Source: Solea solea
Lineage: Eukaryota; Chordata; Actinopteri; Pleuronectiformes; Soleidae
DNA: 64,000 bases
Reading direction: 5' to 3'
Assembly: GCF_958295425.1 (NCBI RefSeq)
Contig: NC_081143.1
Coordinates: forward strand, 17,832,686-17,896,685
In this document: positions 37,571 through 62,850 of the stretch, in pieces
Position numbering within the stretch: the first letter of the stretch is position 1
Layout: each line of letters starts with the position of its first letter
Notes under the pieces: generated by a model
What the model was told of the DNA's origin: nothing
What the model saw: only the letters and a program-made list of their open reading frames with translations
The model's database searches: none
Program-made: the position numbers and the translations under genes

Positions 37571-40501
37571 GATTTTTGGTGGTGTTGGCAAACGCTTTCT
37601 GTGTTTGTAATCAAACACAAACTCCATTAGGCTATTTTATTGTTTTCTCTCGAGGGCCGTCAATACATTACAGGTTGAACTGGACAGAAGTTTCCAAAAC
37701 TTCAGACTTGCTTTAAGACACAATAAAGAAGCCATAGAAAACAATGTGAAAAACTGAGTTGAGTTAGTTGTCATATGTATTGACATATGACATATTTTAA
37801 TGTCATTACATTTACATTTTATACGAATTTAGTAAATGGGAGAATATTCATAGCCTAGTGGTCTGAGGTCCACCTGTAATCCCCAGCCATGGTCCACACT
37901 TTGGGGTGCACAGAAATAGGAAAGAACTCCTTTATTTTTAATAGCCTCCATGTCACCCAAAGATTCTAAACAGGACATAAGTTTTTTTTAAGTTTAATTA
38001 CTCACATATTCTTATAACTAGACCTGGTGTACAGAATTAACAGCCATAACGTACGATAAGACACAAACTAGGAGCTTTTTAAGATTCCCTCCCTAGATAC
38101 CAAGGCGCCAGGCATCTGGACCAGATACACTATCTCAAGTCAATACTAACTAGAATCTGTGATGATGTCAGTTCGGATCTGAGCTGTCTATAATAAAATC
38201 TTTCAACTTAACTCTATCATGTCATCAAAATCAAAATCTCTGTAACACACCGACTCCAACTAATGCCAAGTTACCTTCATTACTACCCTAGATATGACGT
38301 ATATCTGAATTAGATAAGATTAATTTCAAAATGAAGCCTTTTATTTCATCATGGCAGTTAAGACATCAATGACGTACAAGGGATAAACACAAAGTGGTTT
38401 GATGTTTTAGAAATTAAAGTTTATTATATAAATGGCCATGAGGACAAAAACTTAGAAAATTCATGAGACACGGTCACTGCCAAAACCATTTTATTGCCAT
38501 TTATAGTGACTACATTGCATTTGATAGCCCTAATAGGAAATTTCAACCAATGTACTTTTTAAAATCTAGGTTGGCACAAGCAGCTATAGAGTGAAAAGAT
38601 TTGTGAAACAAATCAAAACACAAACAAGCAGGTACTAAGCAGGAAAATAAGTTAATATTGCTCATATTACTCACCATTTAGTTTAGGTTAGGAAGACAAT
38701 TTACAATCACATTTGAACAACCCAATTTGAAGCAAATTGAAAAGAAATGGACTCACCGTGACTGACAAACTGTGAAATTAAACAAAAATGTCCCCCACTG
38801 CATTTAAAAAAATATTACATTGACAAAATATTCCCAAAATGCTATCCTGGCGTGTGTACCATACATAGCAATGAGCTATGCTGCTTTTCCACCAGGACAC
38901 CTTGTAGTGATCGCAAGCTGCTCACAACTTGATAAAACGGTATAAAATCTCATCGTATTAATCTGAAAAAGATTGGTGAGTGGCACGTGAATACAAATTA
39001 TCACTATATAATTACAACATTTACAATTCAAGAAAATAGTTAAGTCCGACATTGACGTTGAAAGTATTTTCAAAGACTGTGTAAATCTACAGCAACACCA
39101 TCCTCAAAAAAGGCACAGGCAGAACCATGCAAAAGGAAACAAATGTTTGTTTGTTTTTGTGCAAGGAAGCAAAACTCAAGTTTCAAGTTATTTTACATAA
39201 CACAGCAGATTGAAATTCTTTGCCCTGCCAAAAATTATGACCTCTTCATTACAGTACAGAATACTGCACACATGTGTTACACCATGTCTTACCCAGTTAC
39301 ATATTTAAATTTTTTAAATTCAAACAGGCCTTTTTGGCCACACAGAAAGTGACATATCCAAATTGTACATTCATGATATTTACAGTAAAAGACCGTTTCA
39401 GAGAGACATTTGGGCATTCAGTGCTACAATCTACAACCTGTAGGTTTGATTTCAATAAACATAGGTACCTTCTGTAATCCATGTTGCCAAGGCTACCAGA
39501 CACTCCAATATAAAGCCACTAAACACCCTGTACATTCACTTCATTACATTTCTGTGCAACATCGTTGGGCCTATTGCCAGCAACAGAGAATCCTTCCCAT
39601 CTCATACATTGCTGGCGAACATCAGCCATGGAAGTACAGTTTGAAAGATGATCCTTGATTGCAGCATCTGTGCCACAAAGTGACACTATCTGAACCAATC
39701 TAAGGGCCACTTCTCGGTGAATTGGGACTGATTGACTCTGCAAGTGCTATTTCAAAGTTTCAGGAAGACACAGTTTAAAGAAAAGAAACAAAAACAGTAA
39801 ACTTATCCTTCAGTTAACCCTCGCTGACTTCACTAAAAACCTCCTTTACGAGCACCATCTGACTTCCCATATCTTTTTTACTTAATTTATTGTTTTCAAC
39901 TTATAATCAATTTATTCTTCAATTCTTCTTTCTCAAACCACTTCCGACTCCATCCTCAGTCTTCCTTTAACACTTGCTTGTCCAAGAACACAACATGCAT
40001 TCCCAGAACTGTCTCACTGTACGTCCTTAAATGTGTCTCTCTACATCGTACTACATCGAGTGGCCTGTCCGCACATAAGACAGCTAACATTACACCAGAA
40101 AACAGTAGAACCTACATCAACTTAAATTATTCCAGTTAGATTATATCCAGTGTACTACATTGAACCACCAAGTCGATCCTCAAAGATATTCCAGGTTTGT
40201 CCAGTGAGATCAAAGCTGTGGCAGAGGTCACAGTCCAGAGGACATAGAGAGACAATAGAAGCAGGATAGATCACACTAAAGAGTCACAGTAGTTTCATCT
40301 GTAGTCCGTCAGTACAGGCACTGGCTCTTAAATGAAGTGGTGAAGTTATTTCCCGCCCACACACAGCAGGGGGCGATGGATGGCTACATATGTATCCCGG
40401 GTGTCAGACCATCGGCTTCTCTCTGCTATAATGTTCCAACAACTGGAGTGATCCTCGTCCTCCTGGGACGGAGAACGATTCTCATTCCAGTTGGGTCATC
40501 G
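37571..40501. other. Intergenic stretch and probable rab11fip4 3' UTR
   Basis: This lies between the coprs promoter and the rab11fip4 stop codon. The upper part is probably the rab11fip4 3' UTR. Minus-strand AATAAA signals occur at 39,886-39,891 and 38,489-38,494, among others, and I cannot say which is used. No coding exon or known microRNA was recognised. Confidence 0.45.
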
Positions 40502-52531
<12,030 letters not shown>

Positions 52532-55500
52532 GATGACCGGACAAACCCGCTTCTTCTTAACACCCTGAAGAATGACGACAAGAGTTGAGTGACTTTACAA
52601 AGAAATGTAGAAAACAAAGACCTTTGTTATGATCTTTCTGTGTTTAATCCTTCCAAACAGGAATTACTCTTTTCAAATTATAAGACAAAAAACAAATCAA
52701 TTTATTACTTCAGCTCATGCATGACAGTAGTCATTATTAGATCTTTTCTCATTACTATAGTTAAATTCATAGTAATAAATGTGTCACTAGATGGGTTTTT
52801 GCGCGAATTTCCAATTTGCACATAAAAAAACTGAATGGAAACACATTTGAAAAACCCTTGAAATATCACACAGACTTTTTTTTTCATTTGATGGAGGTAG
52901 CAAATAATGAATGACATTTAGAAATCATGTAACTAAAACCTAGCTTCCACATTTTACTACACTGGGAAAGATTTAGAGACAGCACATGTGGCAGAGAAGA
53001 GGAGGTTTGTGTCAACAACATTCCTCTTCTTAGTACAAGTATAAGTAAGTACAAATAATAGAAGGAAGCATCAGCAAAACACCAACATGTGTCAACTGGA
53101 ACTATTTATTTGTGTCATTAAGTTGCGCCTTCTTATCCTTCTGTGGTTCCCAACTTTTGCGCCACCTACTGCTCATCTCTGCAAACAAACTCCTGATATT
53201 GACTTTGCAGCAGTGGATGGAAACAAACACAAATGTGCCTTTTCTTTTGCAGAATCTTTAAATCTAGCAAACCCTTACCCACCTCCACACATACCAACCA
53301 AATATCCAAGGAAACTCTAAATTTCATAAAAATAAAGAACACATGGCATCATATAGGAGCTTGCCTTCTCCTGAAAATATAAAAACAAGCTAAGACATGA
53401 GAACTGTTCACATCACATATCAACGTTGCTTAAGGTAATGTGACTGAAACCTGTGGAATTTTTGTTGTGTGGACTTCCAATTTACTTAATCCTCTCATTG
53501 TGGGAATGGTCTTAAGTTCACAGTGGGGGTCTGGAGGGCTACAGGAGTGAAAGAGCAACGGGTCAAAGGTCACGGGTCTTGTTCCATCTAGTTTCACTCT
53601 TTAGCAGCTCAAACCTCGACTAATGCAACAGAGAACAACGACTTATCTCAGCATGACAAACCACTGAAACACAAATCACACAGAAAGAAGGGGGGAGGTG
53701 AAGATGAGAGTAAAGAGAGACAGTGAGTGATATGGTTTGTGTGAGTAGTAAAAAGTGGAGAGGGAACAAAATAGGCTCCGGGTGTATATTATAAAAGAGA
53801 ACTGCAGTGAACGTGTAAGGAGACGATAACGGGCCTGAGGAACAAAGTCAAGAGAGAATGAAAAAGAGTTAGCAGTACAAACGGTGGATATGAGAGACGT
53901 GAAGACGAAAGAAAGAAAGCAAGACAATCAAGTCAGTGTCGCACATTATAAAGAAATCAAAGATTTTAGTGACAGAGATTTGGTCTCATTACCCTGGATT
54001 AAGACTGGAAGCAAATAAACCACGTTTTCAGAATTTAGATTATTAAATCCTCGTTTATCTTTTAAGGTCTGCCTCGATAGCCTTTCTTTATTAACTATAC
54101 TTATCAGAACTTAAGTTCCAAAATCATCTCATTAAAATCAAATTAGATATAAATAATGATAATAAAAAAACGAATATAAAACAACCTGCAACAAAATCAA
54201 GACAGGTCTTTTGAAAGGAGGTCAAACCCTCCCCCCCCAAAAAAAAAACCTCAGCAGTTTTTAGCACATTACTCAAGAATACTGGACTTGCACCGATGTT
54301 TATTAAGTAGCTAAAATACTAAACATTAGGAATTCAACACATTGAGTGAGCCTGCACTATTATAATCAGCCACCATGAGGTCTGAGGTTGACTCACAGAG
54401 GGAAAAAATTATTAAGGTCTCTTTAGCTCTTTTAAGGCCAGTCTCTTTATTCCCTGCAGCAGGGAAAGAAACATATAGTGAGTTGTAAGCAAATGCAAGG
54501 CAGCTCCCCCCTGTCTCCAAAAACAACAGCTAACACAGTGAGTTTGACAAATGATGCACTGATTCTGTGGAAGTGAGTGGAGCACGTTTTTTTTTACTAT
54601 AGAATCCAATAGCACATAGATTATACCAATAAAATGTTTATTGTTTATTTCAATACTGTGCCAAGATTGTAATTAAGAATTGAACACGTGAACAATCTTG
54701 TTTATGCAAAGATTACCTCATGTTATTAACATGTTACACTGTTAAACTAACGAGCCAACACCCAACCTGAACTGAAGATGTGGAAATAAACTCCCAGCTG
54801 AGTTATTCATACCTTATATTATGTTCATGCAACTCACTACAATGAATATGTTGTCTAATTGCAGCCTGACTTCACACTTCTTTTCAAAGTATGTCAAGCG
54901 CTTTGTGTTCCTGTGTTCAGGTGAATGTGTGACCTTTGACTCGCTCAAGTGCTCTTGGACAAAAACACTGAGCAGAAAAGAACTCATTTCGGGAGAACAT
55001 AGGGACATGTGCCGTCGCTGAAGGTGCCAATTAAAGCTTTTGTTGACTAGCACTTGACGAAACTGATGAACAGTGAGTGTGCCATTTATACAACCTGTTT
55101 CATTTCTCATCACACCTTCAAAGGGTTGTATAAGAGTTGATACTTGGGTCTAAGGTTTAGGGTTTGGACTAGAGGTCAATATCAGCATGCAGGAGTCCTG
55201 GTATGTGTGTGTGTGTGTGTTTGTGTAGTGTGTTTATACTTTGCCTTTCACTATACTCGTCTGCTCCAAAAAAGCCTCAGGGCTGTAACTGCCAAAACAT
55301 GAGGCTACAAAGTGTTTTGAGTTTCTTGATGCGCAAGAGCACAAACAGCAAAGCCTGCCAAACATGGTCCAAGCAGCCTGTGGCTTTGAACTGAGGATGC
55401 CAAGATGTGCTGTGCTTTTAACTGCAGTGCTGTTGCCTGAAGCCTGATGGGTCTTCACATCCACTTCAGGGGAAAGGAAGAGTCTTCTTATCACTCGTAA

Positions 55501-55939
55501 ATGTTTGCCTGAGACATTTTTCAAATGTTATTATAAACTAATTGTATCATATAGTATAATTGCAGGCCTAGTATTTTAAAAAAATGCATACAGCCCATGC
55601 TATATTCCAGTGTCTTATGATCATAATTTTATGTCTAACCAATAAAAAATTCACAAAGTTTCAAAGAATTTAAAGACGTAAACGCAAGCGCCATATAGTT
55701 ACTCATGTGTCACTGTTCATTTTTCTTCATACTGAAATTGACTAAAAGAGAGATAAAAAAGAAAATCTGATCTCTCTGTAAGTGTTTTGCCAAAGGCTTT
55801 GTCCTAGTTAAAACGCAGATACATCCTATCATCATTTCCTGCTCTTCTCCCAGGTGAAACCAGAGAAAGTCAGAGAAAGAATAGATGCAGAGATGGTGAA
55901 GAGAGTCTCAGTCTCAGACACTTAAGTTGTGTCTGTATG

Positions 55940-55996
55940 CAAACTATTGACAAATTTCCCACTAGTGGGACAATAAAGTTAATCTTGATCTTGATG
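55940..55996 (+). mobile_element. LINE 3' end fragment
   Basis: TTTCCCACTAGTGGGACAAT followed by AAAG and a TCTTGAT tandem tail is a common 3' terminus of L2-type elements in fish. No coding sequence is recognisable upstream. Confidence 0.6.
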
Positions 55997-58900
55997 TGTG
56001 ACTGAATAAACAAGTTTACCCAGTCCACTTTAAAATACCAGTCAAGCATATTGTCTAGATTTTCCAAGGAACAGCACAGTTATTATATTTAGCCTTTCGT
56101 GACAAAGGGACTAAGTGTGCTCGACTTTTGTGAAACACCAGAGCAGAGGACACTTATCAATTTTCTCTGGACAGCTGAAGAGGAAGATGGAGGGAGAGAG
56201 ACCACTGCATGTCAAGTGGAGAGAAACAGAGAAATGTAAAATGAATAATGCCATACTGACACATTACTGCAATTGAAAATACAGTTATAATAATACCTAC
56301 TATAATAATGAAAGTGTTATGCAAATCATGTCTATTTATTGCAGTTACTGGTCACAAAGAAGGTTGTGTAAGGTAAAAGCAAGAAGAGATAAATCCTGCT
56401 AACCATGTTCTTTCCTCTGGCCTCACTATAATGCATTCAAACTCATGATTGGGATTCCTCATTTTTATCATACACACGTCACATTTCCAATTATCACCTC
56501 AGCATCTCCTCGGGGTTATTTTGAGCTGCAGTGATAGAATTTAAAAAGAGAGTAAACGCGTCAACTCTGTGCAGAATCAAAGAGCCATGGAAATAAAATG
56601 AAGCTGTAATAACTAGTATGTATTTATTTAGTGAGTAGTCTGTTCAGTTATCGCCAAACTTTAGGTTAGAGATACAGTGTAAGCTAACGTGGTTATTAAC
56701 CCCAGTAAGAAGTGACCCATACAGTGTCTTAAACAACAACATTGGTGCAGCTCTCCTCTCCTCTAATCTCCCTTTTCTGGAGCAGTGGGAAATGATGTTG
56801 ATTATTGATCTGAATGCAAGAAGGGGGAGGAGATGGCTTTGATCTTGCCAGACTGTGACTGTGCAAGAGTGGTTTAATATGAATTTCTCTTTTTGCGGAC
56901 ATAGAAATCATTATTATGGGATTTCCATGTGTCAAATTTTGTTTAATTTTCTTAACAGTTCATCATAAATCTGCAGAACACATATTAGTATAACGATGAG
57001 CATGGTTTTTGATGCAAGCTGATCTCCATTAGAAGTTTTAGGAAAATGTTTTGTTCTTCATATGAAATTGTTTTTATCTTCACCTTTTTCAAAAGGGTCA
57101 CATGTGTCTTGTAAGACTGTAAATGATTTTTAAGGAGTGTCCTTAAGAGGAATGTCATTTGAGAGTGAATTAAAGGATTTAAAAGGTGTTTGTAGTTGTA
57201 TAACGAGTCAGACAGTCACCGTGTTGCTAAACAATTGAGTCAAACAAATGAGATGACACGACAGAGACTGCGTAGTGCTCCGCAAGGTGGGACCAGAAGA
57301 GACATGAGCCTACATCGACACTGATGAAGCTTTGGCACAAGAGTGAGTCAGCGGTAAATGGACTGGAAGTAAAGGACAGATTGAAACGTGGAAAGACGTC
57401 TGAGAAAAGAGGGAAATGGAATTAAGGAGAGCAAAACAAGATGGGCAGCAGAAAAAGAATGCAGTAGTTTCCGAGAGCAGCAGCAGTCGCTCTGCTTGTG
57501 TTTGTCAGACTGAGCTCCAGTGACAACAGGCGTTTCTCTGCATCTCTCTGTTCCCCTCATTCTTCATTTCATCCTTTGTGTATCGCTGGATTTCTCTAAG
57601 CTCTGAGCTTCTCAAGTGCTGCCTGACATTACAATGTTTTCCTATAAAGTGAATCCCTTTAAAGCCTCTGCTTGATATTCAGCATTTTGACACATCTTCT
57701 GTCTGTGCCTCGATCATCCTTAAAGTTTCAGATCTCACCCGGTAGGTGACAGGAGGCCATGAGAAGCTTATTATGCACCACCTCAGTTCAGTGATTTGTC
57801 AATCATCTCTGACATTTTTCAAACAAATAAATGCCAAACAATATGTCCACTCCAACGTTTTCCACATACTGAATTAAATATGTAATGATTATTATTATTG
57901 AACAAAAACAGCAACCTTGTTGTCAGCATGTTCCATTATTTCAAGAGACAAAATAAACATTGTGAATCAATAATATGAGACAATTCATTGAGCAATTCAG
58001 TTGGTCAGGAAAATAATCATTACTGGCAGCTGTATGTCAATGTACTTGACAACCGTTTGTTGATAAATAACTGAGTAACCGAAATGGATAACACTTTTGC
58101 AAACTACAACGACACGGGAGGATGAACAAAAACAGTCTGTACATGTCTCTGCATGTCATATCCTCCCATGATGAGCACCAGTGTCCCCACACATTACACA
58201 AAGGGAAGTAATGACTCATTTCTCACTACCATTTTGTTACGTCAACACTGTGAGAAACTTGGGTTTCGACAAATGACGGCACACGCAACTGAAATTAGTT
58301 CTGTATGAAAACACCCGAGACTTTAAAGTACATCCTCTTTGTTCATCTTTAAGTCAGAACTGGGGCTTTAAGCACAGCTTGGCACAGAAAAACTACACAT
58401 GTATAAGGAAAATAAGCGCTACCTCTGTTCAATGAATCATAAACACACACATATTTGTTTCCACCTGAGTCTCAAGGGAAACAGGTAGCTGCTTGGATTA
58501 CAGGAATGTGGCACTGGACAAAGGAGAAAGTAGGGAGGGACTGGAGTAACAACTGAGACACTGTGTGGAAGCATTTTCACTGGAAGCAGCTTAGAGGCAC
58601 ACCAGACCCCCAAAAAGAGAGACAGGGTGTGTGTGTGTGTGTGTGTGTGAGAGTGAGACAGAATGATGTGCCAGTCCCCTCAAAAAATAGAATGAAACAA
58701 GTGTTTAGAATAAATTGTTAAAACCATACAGACATTTCTATGTGTGTGCAGTAGAAGTGCACAATGAACTTGAAAAACCTACCTTCATTATAAATTACTA
58801 GTGATGCAATGTCCTTCGTGTGTGAGTGTCATTTGAGGTAATGAGTGAACTATACCTTTAATTACAACAATTGGGGGTTAAAAAAAACAATACATGAGAA

Positions 58901-59089
58901 GATGACAGGCCAAGTCAGCTCTACTGTATTAACGGCAGATTACAAAACTGCATTCACAGTCATCACAACCAGCTGACTCGTCAACACTCTAAATGTGCCC
59001 ATATATTCAAGTGGGTTAAATATTAATGCAGTGTATTTCTTACTTTAGTTAAACGTTTCTTGTATTGGTACTATACATTCATTTTTTAA

Positions 59090-59400
59090 CTATGTTAGAT
59101 TATTGTAATGCTCTTCACACAGGATTTTCCCAACAATCTCTAGGTTGTCTCCAACTCGTGCAGAACACAGCAGCCAGAATTCAAACACACAAACATCATT
59201 TACCGATTTGCTCATTGACTTAAACAACCAACAGGACTCTCAGGTCATCAGCTTTCTTCTTATTGTCCACAGAATAAAATCAATAATAGGTGAGTGGACC
59301 TTCAGTTATTGAGGTCCTTTACTTTACAGTAGAGCAGGCTACCTCTTGACCATCACTACAACGTTTACCTTCAAGGAGTAAACTAAAAACACAGCTTTGG
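59090..59400 (+). mobile_element. L2-type LINE remnant (internal fragment)
   Basis: One frame reads DYCNALHTGFSQQSLGCLQL then VQNTAARIQTHKHHLP. This matches the conserved DYCN-L...LQ-VQNAAAR block of L2-like reverse transcriptases. Stops and frameshifts follow within 150 bases. Confidence 0.7.
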
Positions 59401-60084
59401 AAAGAAAAGTAAGAAAAATATTACTACTGTTGTTTCATACTATGATTTCAATTTAAAAAACGATACAACTGTTTAGCCCCATTGCTCGTATTCATTTACA
59501 GCGATCATGAAGCCGATTGGGTCAACTCCTTTTGTTTAAATGGCTTCATGTCGTGGCTATTTGAACTCTCTTGTAAGTGTGTTGGTAATCCCTTGCTCGC
59601 CTGCAGATTACCACGTTTCTCATCACATGTCTCTCTTGACTTATGTCAATTGAAGTCACCCATTGGTTTGTGCACTCCCATTTTAATGATCTGTTTTTAA
59701 GATTAATGTATTATTTTAGTCAGAGAATTTAAAACAGAGGTTTACAGTACACGGGGCACACTTATTACGAGTGAGCCAGTTTCTCCACTGCACGTCCACC
59801 CACATACTGTACCCAGGAACCTGAACTATGGTACTAGCTGTCAATTACAGTGTTCATGCCTTGACACATGCCGTAATTTATAGTTTATTTTAATCTAATG
59901 AGACTGTCATTTACTAAATAAATATCAACAAGGACCTCAAACTATTGACTATAAACTCCTTAGGAAAATCTGAGATTATAAAAACAAGTTTTTCTCATAA
60001 ACTTAAATACAGCTCAGCTCATAGACGCAGAGACCATTTTTATACATAGTCCACCATATTCTCTTCAGGGTTAAATAAGTAGAG

Positions 60085-60330
60085 TTGAATGTAAGATGCT
60101 TTGATTTATTTTTCAGTCACTGAACGGTTTTGTGCCATCTTATATCTCCAATTTCCTCATTCCAAATTCTACATCTAGACTCTTCACATCCTTTGATCAG
60201 CTGCTTCTCTCTGTTCCTCATTCACAGTCAGTCGATATCTGAAAGTGACAGAGCTGCTTTTCCACTGCTGCTCTTATCCAATCTGCTGCCTCTGCTAAAT
60301 CTGGCCTGTATCGGAACCCTCATTATAAAT
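60085..60330 (+). mobile_element. L2-type LINE remnant, more C-terminal fragment
   Basis: One frame reads SLNGFVPSYLSNFLIP, then DQLLLSVPHSQSISESDRAA. This corresponds to the LNGLAPSYL...LLLVPRSR...GDRAF segment of L2-like ORF2. It may belong to the same insertion as the fragment at 59.1 kb, split by later DNA, or be independent. Confidence 0.6.
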
Positions 60331-61074
60331 GACTTACTGATATAACTGTTGGCACCATATTTAAATGACTGAATCCAGGTTTAATATCTCTGTCATCACT
60401 TCATTTCAGTATAATGGTTGTTGTTCATCTTGACTTGGTACATGTGGTACCTGTCCTCAAGAGAGAAGTAATATAAGCCAATAATCAGTGTCATATGGAA
60501 AAACAATAGAGAGAAGCTGTCACACAATGTAGACGTGTGAGTGAGTGTTTTTAGTCCATTTGCCCTGGAGCTGTTCTGAACACTTAGCATGTTGAGCATG
60601 CAGACCATCAGTGGCAGGTCCATCCACCACCTCTTGCTACCTTTCTGTTATTTTCTCACAAAAACTAATCCTAAAATGCAAACAAGAAATAAAATAGCAA
60701 CTGTAGATAAAAATTCCAGTGTTTTATTTGTCTTTCAAATCTATCATACGTTACCTCAGTGACTCAGAAGACGCAATTATGTTAGTGTTAAGATTTGTTT
60801 TTTTTGTTCTATTCGGACAGTTTTCTTTCTCTCTGTGTCACTATGAGGAACGACTGTTTTAACTGCTGCAGATTATCCCTCATTCATCCAGTACAGCACA
60901 GTACTGCACGTTAATCTAGTTATTCTAGTCTCAGTGTACAACCTGTGCCCTGTTGAAGACACTTGACTGAGTGCCAGATTTGGTAAGGCAAACAATTAAA
61001 AACAACAAAATTAACTTGAAATGAATCAACTTGACGTATAAAGTGACATTGTTCAAATGTGAAACAAGATAAAA

Positions 61075-61140
61075 AACACAAAACATTGAATGTCTCTGTG
61101 CATTGTAACCTGTACAATGGCAATAAAGTTGAATCGAAAA
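61075..61140 (+). mobile_element. LINE 3' tail-like fragment
   Basis: GTACAATGGCAATAAAGTTG followed by AATCGAAAATGATCG resembles the 3' tail of L2/CR1-type elements. It is short and weakly supported. Confidence 0.4.
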
Positions 61141-62098
61141 TGATCGAAATAAGAATAATAGAGGAAAACAAAAGTCTTCCAGTAACATTTTGCGTCCTAG
61201 ACAATCGGCAGAGAATTTAGACCCAGCAGACGAAGAGTAAATCTCATTATGTAACATCCAGTGACAGACCTGGAGTATTCAAAACCACTAGAGAGTCTGA
61301 CATCACATGTTGCTATTGAGATCCCCACAATACAAATATAACTTAGGTTGCCTAATTAAGTTTTGGAGAAACGAATACTTAATCTAGATTACTCACTTGA
61401 AATAAATACAGTTACATTTAAATGGAAACATTTGAAGGGACTGCCGTTTTGTCTTTTTTAACAGCAAAATGTAAAACAAAAAAATCTCCACTACATAAAT
61501 ATATCATTTGATCTGTGTCTATGAGTTACATTAAAGCGCTCCTATTTCTTCTCCTGCAACACTACAAATGTAGAAATATGGCCACAATAGAGAAGTAACT
61601 TGCAGACACCAAAGCCATGCCCCTGTGTCCTGTTAGCCTGCAAACATGTTGTCTCACGTAATCAGTACCTTTATGGTCAATGTACGACTTCCCTATTGCC
61701 TGCACTCTTGTTTTGATTACACTCTCCATTCTCTCTCTCTCTCTCTCTCTCCTGCAGTGACCCTGGTTTTCAATTAATCTGATTACCCTAAAAAAAAAAG
61801 AAAAAACTGCAACAGAGCAAACAAAAAGTGAATGAGATGAAAGAAGTAACGAGGAAAATGATAGGAAGGGACACTAAAGCGAGTGAGGCAGGGTCAACTG
61901 GATGCAACCACACATTCAATAAGCTCCACACTGGTCAGTGGACTCAGCATTGAATCTGGATTGAATGCCCCCCCGCCCCCTTCCCGTTAAATGGTCAGTG
62001 CCTGCTCAAAACACACTGTTTTGTTCCCTTTCTGTCAAGTAATCTTTCATGATCCCCCCCCATTACAGCAGGCTGGCTGCAGTACGGTTACTACTTAC

Positions 62099-62374
62099 CC
62101 CGTTAACTAGAGAGGGGAGTCCATGGTCAGCAGCCCCCCCGGCGTTCCACCAGCCTAAACCTCACCAAGGGCCAAGTCTGTTGTCCTCACACACCTACAC
62201 ACACACATAAGCATGCACGCATGCACACACACATATACACAGGTGTTCTTTCAAAAGGTAAGTAGAGGATAGTCCAAAGGGTGAGTCTCTGTTTGTTGAA
62301 TAGTCCAAAGAGAGGCTGAGGAGTGGAGCACCACTTCACAAGACTGCACCAGCTGCCTGGTTTCACCTACAGTG

Positions 62375-62409
<35 letters not shown>

Positions 62410-62560
62410 CTCTCTCTCTCTCTGTCCCTCCCTCTCTCTCTCTTCCTCTGTGTCCCACTCACACACTCAAACACACACACACACACAAACTCAAGCACAG
62501 ACCCTGCACCTCACACCCGCACACTGTCCGTCTCTGACTGCTCGGGTTTTGCCGGCTGAC
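62099..62560 (-). other. rab11fip4: Candidate rab11fip4 alternative first exon (5' end approximate)
   Basis: A strong minus-strand donor, GTTAACGGG|GTAAGTAG, lies at 62,099, downstream of a promoter-like GC-rich region. Spliced to exon 2, the shared frame stays open back to a TGA near 62,165 but contains no ATG. The exon would therefore be leader, with translation starting at 52,531. It includes a (GA)n stretch (CT on the plus strand at 62,376-62,445) and a five-codon upstream ORF. Confidence 0.5.
62376..62445. repeat. (CT)n microsatellite
   Basis: CT repeat with a CG and a GTCC interruption. On the minus strand it would be a GA-rich part of the rab11fip4 leader. Confidence 0.95.
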
Positions 62561-62599
62561 TCGTATTCACACAGTGAGAGCCCAGATCAGGCAACAGTT

Positions 62600-62850
62600 G
62601 TTGAATTCATGGCACCGCCTCTCCCCCCCCCCCCTCCCTCTGCCTTTCTGCGGTCGCCTAGCAACTGGCTTCTGTGGGTGGGGCTTGCAAGAGTCCTCAC
62701 ATTGCTGCACTCTCTGCTCTCAGCTGCCGCCTACTCAGGCTATATTTGCATATTACGCTCCGTCCCGCCTCTGTCTGCTTCTGCTGTAGAAGAGGCCAGT
62801 GTGTTGTGTGGGCTTTTGTGGAGGGGTAGAGGGCGCGAGGGAGGGAGGTG
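62600..62850 (-). promoter_or_regulatory. Probable rab11fip4 promoter with X-box and octamer
   Basis: This is a GC-richer segment upstream of the candidate first exon. It carries a perfect RFX X-box, GTCGCCTAGCAAC, at 62,653-62,665. It also carries an octamer, ATTTGCAT, at 62,744-62,751 (ATGCAAAT on the minus strand) next to an AT-rich TATA-like word, and a GTGGGTGGGGC box at about 62,675-62,690. The motifs are seen directly; promoter activity is inferred. Confidence 0.5.

Larger units (their letters stand above)
52565..62098 (-). other. rab11fip4 intron 1 (9.5 kb)
   Basis: I searched this large intron for EF-hand coding exons and found none. It holds LINE fragments (55.9, 59.1, 60.1 and 61.1 kb) and microsatellites (about 58,626-58,650 GT and 61,733-61,753 CT). 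The rest shows no recognisable feature. Confidence 0.6.

Noticed and set aside
54814..55113. 99-aa minus-strand frame considered as an EF-hand exon of rab11fip4
   Set aside because: There is no EF-hand loop pattern and no match to the expected residues, and splice sites are lacking.
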